Source of the DNA: an uncultured Acidobacteriota bacterium
GTDB lineage: Bacteria; Acidobacteriota; Terriglobia; Bryobacterales; Bryobacteraceae
DNA: 5,602 nt
Assembly: GCA_937952345.1 (NCBI GenBank)
Contig: CALFYN010000657.1
Coordinates: forward strand, 1-5,602
Reading direction: 5' to 3'
The translations under genes were made by a program, and so were the position numbers. Positions 1 through 5,602 of the stretch are shown piece by piece; positions within the stretch are counted from its first letter, which is position 1, and every line of letters starts with the position of its first letter. Below the pieces are notes generated by a model that made no database searches, was not told where the DNA came from, and was given only the letters and a program-made list of their open reading frames with translations.

Positions 1-205
1 AACACTGCGTATCCATCCTGTGGTATCGTTTCTCCATTCTTGCCCCTACACCGGGGTACACAATCTCTCTCTCCGTTCTCCCCAATAGTACTCGTAAGGC
101 GAAAGTTTGATCCCAGGGGTAAGGCAAGATTTCTCCCCCCTTCCCTGCACACTTCTAGGACTACGCGCCCGATAGTAACAGGAAACCCGGAGGCACACAC
201 TTCGA
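1..205. other. Non-coding leader upstream of the DUF1800 gene
   Basis: I find no credible gene here. The stretch is richer in T and C runs than the coding DNA and lacks the third-position C bias of the genes. An open frame starting at 40 runs into the DUF1800 gene, but its product is an Arg/His/Pro-rich out-of-frame reading of that gene. A possible stem pairs 114-124 with 139-147 (9 bp with a 2-nt bulge and a 14-nt loop), and GTAAGGC occurs twice (94-100 and 119-125). TTGATC at 107-112 resembles a -35 box but has no good -10 at the right distance, so I call no promoter. The region may hold the 5' untranslated leader and promoter of the operon. Confidence 0.6.
189..193 (+). promoter_or_regulatory. 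Ribosome binding site of the DUF1800 gene (GGAGG)
   Basis: GGAGG lies 12 nt before the ATG at 206. The spacing is a little long but usable. It supports the start at 206 over the in-frame ATG at 257, which would remove the positively charged n-region of the signal peptide. Confidence 0.6.
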
Positions 206-2788
206 ATGTCATCCATAGTCCAGCGGTCGAGCTGTCTTCTCACAGCAGCCGGCCTCATGATCACCTTCGCGCCGTTATGCGCGGCGGCTACCGTGACCAT
301 CAGCCCTTCGTCGCACTCCATGCGGGTCGGAGCAACCAAAACATTCTATGCGTCCGTGTCCGGCGCAACCAACAAAGCCGTCACCTGGTCCGTCAACGGC
401 ATCCCCGGAGGCACTGCCACCACCGGCACCATCTCCACCACTGGACTCTACACCTCGCCGGCCGTCGTCCCGGCGTCCAACATAGTAAAGGTCCGCGCCA
501 CCAGTGTCGCCGACACCGCCGCCTTCGCCGAAGCTGCGGTCACCCTGCTCAATCCGGAGCCCGTCCTGAGCACCGTCACTCCGAACCAGGTCAACGTCGG
601 CACTTTCACCGTCGTCCTCACCGGCCGCGGCTTCATCACCGGCTCCACCGTGAAGATCGGCGACGTCCCCGTGCCCACCACCTACGTCTCGCCCAACGAG
701 TTGCGCGTCACCCGCACCGACAACACTGCCCGCGAAACCAACATATGCGTCAGCAACCCCAACCCCGGAGCCGCACAATCCAGCCAGAAGTATTTCAAGA
801 TCATGCCTCCGGTCACCGTCAACGTCTACCCCGACACCTACACCATGCGCATCGGCACAACCAAGCAGATGAGCGTCAGCGTCGGTAACGCCGTCGACAA
901 ATCCGTCACCTGGAGCGTCAATGGAATCACAGGCGGGAACACTAGCGTCGGCACCATCAGCGAGACCGGCCTCTACACGCCACCCGCGAAGCTGCCTCCC
1001 AGCCCGCAGATCGCCATCAAGGCCACCAGCAAAACCAACACCGCCATCAGCGACACCTCCACCATCTCCCTGCAGAATCCCATCCCAACCATCACCACGG
1101 TCCTGCCCACGGCCTTCCAGCCCGGCGCGAACGTCGTCTTCCGCGTGGATGTGACCGGGCTCGCCTCGGGAGCCACTCTGTCCGTCGGCTCCACGCCGGC
1201 CACCATCCTCATCAATGCTCCCAACTACCTCATGGCCATGGTCAAGGTTCCCTTTGGCATCGGCGGCGTCACCACCGTCAGCCTGCGCAATCCGGACCCC
1301 GGCGCGGCGTCCTCCAACTCCGTCGTCGTGCCCGTCCGCATCAACAATGCGCAGCTAACCCCGCAGGCCGCCGCCCGCTTCCTCCAGCGCGCCGCCTGGG
1401 GACCATCGCCCGAATCCATCATTGATCTCCAGCAAAAAGGCATTGCCACCTGGCTCAATGAGCAGCGCATCGCGCCCATCTCCCAACTCCCTGAGCCGGT
1501 CGCCGATTCCAACTCCGTCACGCCGGCCCAGCGCGCCTTCTATCTCAACGCCATGACCGGCCCCGATCAGTTGCGCCAGCGCATGGCCTTCGCCCTCAGC
1601 CAGATCCTCGTCGTCTCCGGCGTCAAGACCGGCTCTTCTCATCAACTGGTTCCCTACATGCGCCTCATGAACCAGCACGCCTTCGGCAACTACTTCACCC
1701 TGCTCAAAGAGGTCACCCTCAGCCCCACCATGGGCCGCTTCCTCGACATGGTGAACAACGTCAAAGCCAACCCCGCCAAAGGCCTCGAACCCAACGAAAA
1801 CTACGGCCGCGAATTGCTTCAGCTCTTCACCGTAGGCATCAACCTGCTCAACATGGATGGCACAAACCGCCTCGATGCCTTCGGCAAGCCCATCCCTGCC
1901 TACTCGGAAGAGAACGTGAAGCACTTCGCCCGAGCCCTCACCGGCTGGACCTACCCCACCAAGCCAGGCGCAACCCCCAGGCCCATCAATCCTTCTCATT
2001 ACGTCGGGCAGATGGTCTCCTACGACGACAACCACGACAAAACGCAAAAGACGCTGCTCAACGGCTTCATCATCCCCGCCGGACGCACCGCTCCGGAAGA
2101 AGTCGACATGGTCATCGAGAACATCCGCCAGCATCCCAATGTGCCGCCCTTCGTCGCCCTGCGCCTCATCCAGCGCCTCGTCATGGGCCAGCCCTCACCC
2201 GGCTACGTGCAGCGCGTCGCCCTGCGCTTCCAGCAAACCAACGGCGATCTCTGGGAAACCGCCAAGGCCATCGTCACCGATCCCGAAGCCGATGCCATCG
2301 CCCCCAGCACCGGCAAGCTCCGCGAACCCGTGCTCTTCGTCCTCAGCTATCTGCGCGGCCTCAACGCCACCGTTACCGCCGAACATGGCCTCAACGGCTA
2401 CTCGAACAATATGGGCCAGAACCTCTGGTTCGCTCCCAGCGTCTTTAATTACTTCTCGCCGTTCTTCCGCGCCAACGGAGTCGTCGCCCCCGAATACCAG
2501 ATCAATACTCCATCCGTCGCTCTGAACCGCGTCAACTTCATCTACCGCGCCAGCCGCAATGGACTCGGTTCCACCGTCGCCATCGATCTGGCCGAACTCG
2601 AACGCCTCGCCTCCGATCCACCCGCGCTAATTGAAGCGCTCAACCAGGCGCTCATGCACGGAGCCATGTCCCCCACCATGAGGAACAGCATCTTCACCGC
2701 CATCAGCGCCACCACCGACGTGCGCACCCGCGCCCGTAACGCAGCCTACCTGGTCGGCTCTTCCAGCCAGTACCAGGTGGAACCCTAA
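206..2788 (+). CDS. Secreted DUF1800 protein with duplicated Ig-like/IPT modules
   Basis: An 860-residue protein predicted to be exported. Residues 1-28 look like a Sec signal peptide: Arg7, a hydrophobic core at 11-24, and an Ala-Ala-Ala cleavage site before Thr29. Two Ig-like domains (about 29-117 and 204-292) alternate with two IPT/TIG-like domains (about 118-203 and 293-380), forming a tandem duplication. The DUF1800 core runs from about 382 to 860. Its family-type motifs include RFLQRAAWGPSPE (391-403), LRQRMAFALSQIL (456-468), PNENYGRELLQLFTVG (529-544), ARALTGW (575-581), the His-Asp pair at 610-611, KLREPVLFVLSYLRGL (704-719), GQNLWFAPSVFNYFSP (737-752) and the C-terminal Tyr-Leu-Val-Gly-Ser-Ser-Ser-Gln-Tyr tail. 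The biochemical function of DUF1800 is not established to my knowledge. The Ig/IPT half suggests a binding or spacer role outside the cytoplasm (inference). The DUF1501 gene follows 34 nt downstream, probably in the same operon. The family call is secure; the function is unknown. Confidence 0.93.
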   Translation: MSSIVQRSSCLLTAAGLMITFAPLCAAATVTISPSSHSMRVGATKTFYASVSGATNKAVTWSVNGIPGGTATTGTISTTGLYTSPAVVPASNIVKVRATSVADTAAFAEAAVTLLNPEPVLSTVTPNQVNVGTFTVVLTGRGFITGSTVKIGDVPVPTTYVSPNELRVTRTDNTARETNICVSNPNPGAAQSSQKYFKIMPPVTVNVYPDTYTMRIGTTKQMSVSVGNAVDKSVTWSVNGITGGNTSVGTISETGLYTPPAKLPPSPQIAIKATSKTNTAISDTSTISLQNPIPTITTVLPTAFQPGANVVFRVDVTGLASGATLSVGSTPATILINAPNYLMAMVKVPFGIGGVTTVSLRNPDPGAASSNSVVVPVRINNAQLTPQAAARFLQRAAWGPSPESIIDLQQKGIATWLNEQRIAPISQLPEPVADSNSVTPAQRAFYLNAMTGPDQLRQRMAFALSQILVVSGVKTGSSHQLVPYMRLMNQHAFGNYFTLLKEVTLSPTMGRFLDMVNNVKANPAKGLEPNENYGRELLQLFTVGINLLNMDGTNRLDAFGKPIPAYSEENVKHFARALTGWTYPTKPGATPRPINPSHYVGQMVSYDDNHDKTQKTLLNGFIIPAGRTAPEEVDMVIENIRQHPNVPPFVALRLIQRLVMGQPSPGYVQRVALRFQQTNGDLWETAKAIVTDPEADAIAPSTGKLREPVLFVLSYLRGLNATVTAEHGLNGYSNNMGQNLWFAPSVFNYFSPFFRANGVVAPEYQINTPSVALNRVNFIYRASRNGLGSTVAIDLAELERLASDPPALIEALNQALMHGAMSPTMRNSIFTAISATTDVRTRARNAAYLVGSSSQYQVEP
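290..814 (+). repeat. First Ig-like + IPT/TIG unit of an intragenic duplication
   Basis: Residues 29-203 of the DUF1800 protein. The Ig-like half (29-126) aligns without gaps over 98 positions to residues 204-301, with 47 identities by hand count (about 48%). Shared landmarks are VTWSVNG, GTIS.TGLYT.PA and a closing Asn-Pro-x-Pro. The IPT half ends in NPNPGA (184-189). This is a diverged protein-level repeat, not a recent DNA duplication: synonymous positions also differ. Confidence 0.8.
815..1345 (+). repeat. Second Ig-like + IPT/TIG unit of the intragenic duplication
   Basis: Residues 204-380 of the DUF1800 protein. It repeats the order of the first unit: Ig-like (204-292), then IPT-like (293-380) ending in NPDPGA at 362-367, where the first unit has NPNPGA. 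The IPT halves are much less alike than the Ig-like halves. The unit joins directly to the DUF1800 core at about residue 382. Confidence 0.78.
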
Positions 2789-2804
2789 GCAAATGCCGAA
2801 ACAG

Positions 2805-2811
2805 AAAGGAG
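2805..2811 (+). promoter_or_regulatory. Ribosome binding site that fixes the DUF1501 start (AAAGGAG)
   Basis: AAAGGAG lies 11 nt before the ATG at 2823. An in-frame ATG at 2793 would add ten residues, but it sits 5 nt after the upstream stop codon, has no ribosome binding site, and would place the twin-arginine motif behind an extra polar extension. The start at 2823 puts Arg-Arg at residues 4-5, as is typical of DUF1501 proteins. Confidence 0.8.
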
Positions 2812-2822
2812 AACCAACATCC

Positions 2823-4172
2823 ATGACTTCCAGAAGAAACTTCCTCCGTTTTGGCTGCTGCTCGGTGAGCACACTGACCGTGGCCAGCCAGTTCAGCCGC
2901 CTCGGCATGATCAACGCCCTGGCCCAATCCACCGGCGATTACAAAGCCCTCGTCTGCATCTTCATGTTCGGTGGCAATGACGCGAATAACACCGTGCTGC
3001 CCCTCAGTTCGCAGTACGCGCAGTATGCCGCCGTGCGCGGCTCGCTGGCCATTCCGCAAGCAAATATCCTCGCCTGTCCCACATCCTCAGGCGCGGTCTA
3101 CGGGCTCCATCCGTCGCTTGCGCCCATTCACCCGCTTTGGGCGCAGCGCCGTCTCGCCATCATGGCCAACGTCGGCATGCTCGTCCGCCCCACCACACGC
3201 GACCAATATCGCAGCGGCGCACAGGTTCCCAGCAACCTCTTCTCGCACTCCGACCAGACCTCCCAATGGCAGACCGCCATGCCCCAGGGCGGCACCACCG
3301 GATGGGGCGGACGCATCGCCGACAAGCTCACCCAGTACGGCATCAATCAGCCGTCCACCTTCCCCTTGGGTGTGTCCGTCAGCGGCGGCGCGCAGTTGCT
3401 CAACGGCGTCACCACCAAGCCCGCCACCGTTTCGCCCGGCCAGACCAGCACCGGACTCGAAGGCACCAACCCCAACAACCCGGCCATGGTCGCCCGCGAT
3501 GTCTCCGTGCAGGAACTGCTCCAGATGGATTCCGGCCTCGCCCTCGTGCAGGCTGCCAGCGCCGGCACCAGCGAAGGCATTCGCATCGCCCAGATCGTCA
3601 GTCAGGCCACCTCCAGTAACCCGCTGGCTACGCAGTTCCCTGCCACCGGCATCGGCAATCAACTCGCCCAGATCGCACGCCTCATCCAGGTCCGCGCTCA
3701 ACTCGGCATGCGCCGCCAGATCTTCTTTGCCTCCATCGGCGGCTTCGATACCCACAGCAATCAGTTGCCCGATCACATCAACCTGCTCACGCAAGTCAGC
3801 AACGCCATGGCCGCGTTCCATAACGCGACCGTCGAACTCGGCGTCGCCAATCAGGTCACCACCTTCACCGAATCCGAGTTCAGCCGCACCTTCCAGCCAT
3901 CGCAAGGCGCCGGCACCGATCACGCCTGGGGAGGCCATCACCTCCTCATGGGCGCCGCTGTCCGTGGCGGCGAACTCTACGGCACCTTCCCCACGCTCGC
4001 CCTCCAGGGCCCCGACGATTCCGGCAACCGCGGCAACTGGATCCCGACCAGTTCGCTCGATCAGTATGGTGCGACCCTCGCCTCATGGTTCGGCGTCCCA
4101 CCTAGCGATCTTCTCAGTGTGTTTCCGAACCTGGCCAACTTCACCAGCCAGAACCTCGGCTTCATGCTGTAA
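2823..4172 (+). CDS. Tat-exported DUF1501 protein (alkaline phosphatase/sulfatase-like)
   Basis: A 449-residue protein, about the usual length for DUF1501. The N-terminus MTSRRNFLRFG is a near-consensus twin-arginine signal, followed by a weakly hydrophobic stretch and an Ala-Leu-Ala cleavage site before Gln35. The protein therefore probably folds, perhaps with cofactor, before export. Motifs in order are FMFGGNDANNTVLP (47-60), LHPSLAPI (95-102), LAIMANVG (111-118), SHSDQTSQWQT (141-151), GWGGRIAD (160-167), GGFDTHSNQ (306-314), TESEFSRT (349-356) and GTDHAWGGHHLLMG (364-377). DUF1501 is grouped with the alkaline phosphatase-like superfamily. Asp53, Asp309, His311, Asp366, His367 and His371/His372 are plausible metal ligands, and Ser141 is a candidate nucleophile; both assignments are inferred from conservation patterns. 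The substrate is unknown. The gene lies 34 nt behind the DUF1800 gene and ahead of a strong terminator, so the two probably form one transcription unit. Confidence 0.93.
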   Translation: MTSRRNFLRFGCCSVSTLTVASQFSRLGMINALAQSTGDYKALVCIFMFGGNDANNTVLPLSSQYAQYAAVRGSLAIPQANILACPTSSGAVYGLHPSLAPIHPLWAQRRLAIMANVGMLVRPTTRDQYRSGAQVPSNLFSHSDQTSQWQTAMPQGGTTGWGGRIADKLTQYGINQPSTFPLGVSVSGGAQLLNGVTTKPATVSPGQTSTGLEGTNPNNPAMVARDVSVQELLQMDSGLALVQAASAGTSEGIRIAQIVSQATSSNPLATQFPATGIGNQLAQIARLIQVRAQLGMRRQIFFASIGGFDTHSNQLPDHINLLTQVSNAMAAFHNATVELGVANQVTTFTESEFSRTFQPSQGAGTDHAWGGHHLLMGAAVRGGELYGTFPTLALQGPDDSGNRGNWIPTSSLDQYGATLASWFGVPPSDLLSVFPNLANFTSQNLGFML

Positions 4173-4201
4173 CCCATTTCTCCACCCAACACCCATACTC
4201 G

Positions 4202-4230
4202 GGCGGCCCTTCGCGGGGCCGCCTTTTTTT
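4202..4230 (+). terminator. Rho-independent terminator after the DUF1501 gene
   Basis: An 8-bp all-G/C stem pairs GGCGGCCC (4202-4209) with GGGCCGCC (4216-4223) around a TTCGCG loop. Seven T residues follow at 4224-4230. It begins 29 nt after the DUF1501 stop codon. No matching T run exists on the other strand, so it acts only on rightward transcription. It separates the DUF1800-DUF1501 unit from the receptor gene. Confidence 0.93.
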
Positions 4231-4244
4231 GTTCACCGAACAAA
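4228..4244. promoter_or_regulatory. Perfect 7-bp inverted repeat, possible operator
   Basis: TTTGTTC-ACC-GAACAAA is a perfect inverted repeat with a 3-bp centre. It overlaps the last three T residues of the terminator and ends 5 bp before the candidate -35 box of the receptor gene. That position suits a transcription factor acting on the receptor promoter. It could instead be a second small RNA hairpin behind the terminator, or chance. The regulator is unknown; the half-site order GTTC...GAAC is opposite to the Bacillus-type LexA box. Confidence 0.4.
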
Positions 4245-4249
4245 GGGGC

Positions 4250-4278
4250 TTGTGTCCGGGCGCGAAACCAATTATGAT
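4250..4278 (+). promoter_or_regulatory. Candidate sigma70-like promoter of the TonB-dependent receptor gene
   Basis: TTGTGT (4250-4255) and TATGAT (4273-4278) are separated by exactly 17 bp. The -10 matches the consensus at five of six positions, and the -35 at three of six, including the TTG core. A start site near 4285 would give a leader of roughly 25 nt containing the GGAG ribosome binding site. The downstream side is locally A/T-rich. A weak -35 next to an inverted repeat would be consistent with regulated expression. Confidence 0.55.
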
Positions 4279-4291
4279 TTTAGGACCAATT
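4267..4291 (+). repeat. Short direct repeat ACCAATT flanking the -10 box
   Basis: ACCAATT occurs at 4267-4273 and again at 4285-4291, 18 bp start to start, on either side of the candidate -10 box. It could be a regulator site or a chance result of the A/T-rich promoter region. Confidence 0.3.
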
Positions 4292-4299
4292 TATCTTCT

Positions 4300-4303
4300 G
4301 GAG
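4300..4303 (+). promoter_or_regulatory. Ribosome binding site of the receptor gene (GGAG)
   Basis: GGAG lies 8 nt before the ATG at 4312, an ideal distance. It fixes the start of a gene whose end lies outside the window. Confidence 0.7.
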
Positions 4304-4311
4304 TAAACACC

Positions 4312-5602
4312 ATGCTTCGTCTTGTCGCTCTCGCTGTTTCTCTCGCCACGTTCGCGTACGCCCAGGAAGTCACCGCCTCCATCTACGGAGTCGTTCAGGA
4401 TGCCAGCACTGCCGTCATCCCCGGTGCAACCGTCAAAGCCCGCAACGTCGGCACTGGCTTGAGCCGCCAGACGCAATCCGACGAATCCGGCAACTACTCC
4501 TTCGTGTTCCTACCCATCGGAACCTACGAAGTCACCGTCGAAGCCGCCGGCTTCAAGCGCTCCGTCATCTCCGATGTCATCCTCCGCGTCAACGACAACC
4601 GCCGCATCGGCATCACCATGGAGGTCGGCCAGGTCGTCGATCAGGTCACCGTCGAAGCCAGCGCCGTCACCGTCAACACGGCCACCGGCACAACCTCGCA
4701 GTTGCTCGACGGCAAGGACATGGTGCAACTCCCTGCCCGCGGCCGCAACGTACTTCCCTTCGCCCTCCTCATGCCCGGCGTCGTTTCCGATACTCCCTAT
4801 GACCGCCGCAACAATCGTTCCTCCGTGAACGGAGTCCGCCCCACTCACAACGCCCTGCTCCTCGATGGCGGCTACAACGTCGATACCGGCGGCAACTGGG
4901 GCGCCCCGCTCGCGCCCAACATCGAATCCGTCGCCGAGTTCCGCGCCATCCGCGGCAACTACTCCGCCGAGTTCGGTGTCGGCGGCGGTTCGCAGTTCAA
5001 CGTCATCACCAAGGGCGGTACCAATGATCTGCACGGCTCCGCCTATTACTTCCACCGCAACAACGTCCTCAACGCACGCAACTTCTTCATCCCCAATAAC
5101 CCCGCCTTCCGCGGCAACGACTTCGGCTTCACCGTCGGCGGACCCGTCTACATCCCGAAGGTCTACAACGGCCGCAACAAGACCTTCTTCTTCGTCTTAA
5201 TCGGTTTCATCAAGGAACGCCAGCAGCAGAGCTTCCTCAACATCGTTCCCGAAGCCGCTTACCGCACAGGCAACTTCAGCACCCTCGGCCGCACCCTCTA
5301 TGACCCCACAACCGGCCAGCCTTTCGCCGGCAACATCATCCCCACCAGCCGCATTGACCGCAATGCCCTCGGCTATACGCGCATGTACCCCGACACCAAC
5401 TTCCGCGATGCCGCTGGCCGCAACTGGTTCTCCCAAGGCGCGCGCAAGGACGACACCGATGAGATGAACTTCCGCGTCGATCACATCTTCAACGACAGCC
5501 ATCGCGTCATGTGGCGCTACACCCCCGAGTTCCGCCTCAACAACTTCCTCACCTCCTCGGGCTTCGACTTCTTCCGCCAGCAGAACGAAACGCCGGCCCG
5601 CA
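4312..5602 (+). CDS. Oar-like TonB-dependent receptor, N-terminal part (runs off the window)
   Basis: The frame is open from the ATG at 4312 to the last base, giving 430 codons with no stop. Proteins of this type are usually about 1000-1200 residues, so more than half is probably missing. Residues 1-17 are a Sec signal peptide ending Ala-Tyr-Ala before Gln18. Residues 20-104 form a carboxypeptidase-regulatory-like (Ig-fold) domain, with IPGATVKARNVGTG, the Asp-Glu-Ser-Gly-Asn-Tyr turn and GTYEVTVEAAGFK. DQVTVEA at 110-116 resembles a TonB box. A plug-like region follows: SVNGVRPTHNALLLDGGYN (171-189), ESVAEFRAI (205-213), NYSAEFGVGGG (216-226), VITKGGTNDLHGSAYYFHRN (231-250) and ARNFF (255-259). 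The barrel begins around 268. The protein would sit in the outer membrane and import a ligand using TonB energy; the ligand is unknown. At 291-302 TFFFVLIGFIKE differs from the usual KTFFF..YEGFR pattern. The gene has its own promoter candidate and ribosome binding site behind a terminator. Confidence 0.93.
   Translation, partial: MLRLVALAVSLATFAYAQEVTASIYGVVQDASTAVIPGATVKARNVGTGLSRQTQSDESGNYSFVFLPIGTYEVTVEAAGFKRSVISDVILRVNDNRRIGITMEVGQVVDQVTVEASAVTVNTATGTTSQLLDGKDMVQLPARGRNVLPFALLMPGVVSDTPYDRRNNRSSVNGVRPTHNALLLDGGYNVDTGGNWGAPLAPNIESVAEFRAIRGNYSAEFGVGGGSQFNVITKGGTNDLHGSAYYFHRNNVLNARNFFIPNNPAFRGNDFGFTVGGPVYIPKVYNGRNKTFFFVLIGFIKERQQQSFLNIVPEAAYRTGNFSTLGRTLYDPTTGQPFAGNIIPTSRIDRNALGYTRMYPDTNFRDAAGRNWFSQGARKDDTDEMNFRVDHIFNDSHRVMWRYTPEFRLNNFLTSSGFDFFRQQNETPAR

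Noticed and set aside
206..289. Lipoprotein signal (Cys25) in the DUF1800 protein
   Set aside because: The residues before Cys25 are Ala-Pro-Leu; a lipobox needs a small residue directly before the Cys. An Ala-Ala-Ala cleavage site follows instead.
40..888. Long + strand open frame of 282 codons overlapping the start of the DUF1800 gene
   Set aside because: The product is Arg/His-rich and low in complexity, has no recognisable domain, and from 206 on is an out-of-frame reading of a well-supported gene. It also lacks a ribosome binding site.
1355..2134. 259-codon open frame on the - strand, antisense to the DUF1800 core
   Set aside because: Same composition-driven shadow: Gly/Val/Glu-rich, no recognisable motif, inside a clear DUF1800 domain.
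2793..2822. Earlier ATG for the DUF1501 gene, adding ten residues
   Set aside because: It lies 5 nt after the previous stop codon without a ribosome binding site. AAAGGAG at 2805-2811 and the twin-arginine motif both point to 2823.
2853..2861. Lipobox at Cys12/Cys13 in the DUF1501 signal
   Set aside because: The residues before Cys12 are Arg-Phe-Gly, which does not fit a lipobox, and the position is too close to the twin-arginine motif. Ala-Leu-Ala before Gln35 is the better cleavage site.
3087..3941. 284-codon open frame on the - strand, antisense to the DUF1501 gene
   Set aside because: A Gly/Ala/Asp/Glu-rich product without domains is the usual shadow of a GC-rich gene with C-ending codons. 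The + strand frame carries all the DUF1501 motifs.
4228..4244. LexA (SOS) box
   Set aside because: The half-sites are in the order GTTC then GAAC with a 3-bp gap, unlike the Bacillus-type GAAC-N4-GTTC or the alphaproteobacterial GTTC-N7-GTTC sites.
4510..5055. 181-codon open frame on the - strand within the receptor gene
   Set aside because: Antisense to the carboxypeptidase-regulatory and plug regions of a clear TonB-dependent receptor; Asp/Gly/Ala-rich product without a domain.

Overview
The window most likely comes from an Acidobacteriota genome, probably near Solibacter/Bryobacter. It is GC-rich, and the coding DNA strongly prefers C at the third codon position. Three protein types common in that group occur side by side: an Ig-like/IPT-decorated DUF1800 protein, a Tat-exported DUF1501 protein, and an Oar-type TonB-dependent receptor with an N-terminal carboxypeptidase-regulatory-like domain. 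The placement is inferred from gene content and recurring motifs such as VTWSVNG...GTIS.TGLY; no database search was run.

Layout, all on the + strand. Positions 1-205 hold no convincing gene; this T/C-rich leader has one weak possible hairpin. Positions 206-2788 encode an 860-residue secreted DUF1800 protein. Its first ~380 residues are two tandem copies of an Ig-like plus IPT/TIG pair, followed by the ~480-residue DUF1800 core. After a 34-nt gap with a strong Shine-Dalgarno, positions 2823-4172 encode a 449-residue DUF1501 protein with a textbook twin-arginine signal. A strong intrinsic terminator at 4202-4230 closes this two-gene unit.

The 139-nt intergenic region then carries a perfect 7-bp inverted repeat, a good sigma70-like promoter candidate, a 7-bp direct repeat straddling its -10 and a GGAG ribosome binding site. 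These lead into a third gene at 4312. That gene stays open to the end of the window (430 codons, no stop) and is the N-terminal part of a large outer-membrane TonB-dependent receptor.

How they may work together: DUF1800 and DUF1501 genes are often neighbours, and here they form a compact operon whose products leave the cytoplasm by different routes (Sec and Tat). DUF1501 belongs to the alkaline phosphatase/sulfatase-like group and keeps Asp/His motifs suited to metal binding, so an extracytoplasmic hydrolase is plausible. The Ig/IPT modules on its partner suggest binding to a polymer or surface. The receptor next door could import a product, but it has its own transcription signals, so that link is only a hypothesis. 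No RNA gene, CRISPR array, insertion sequence or phage element was seen.
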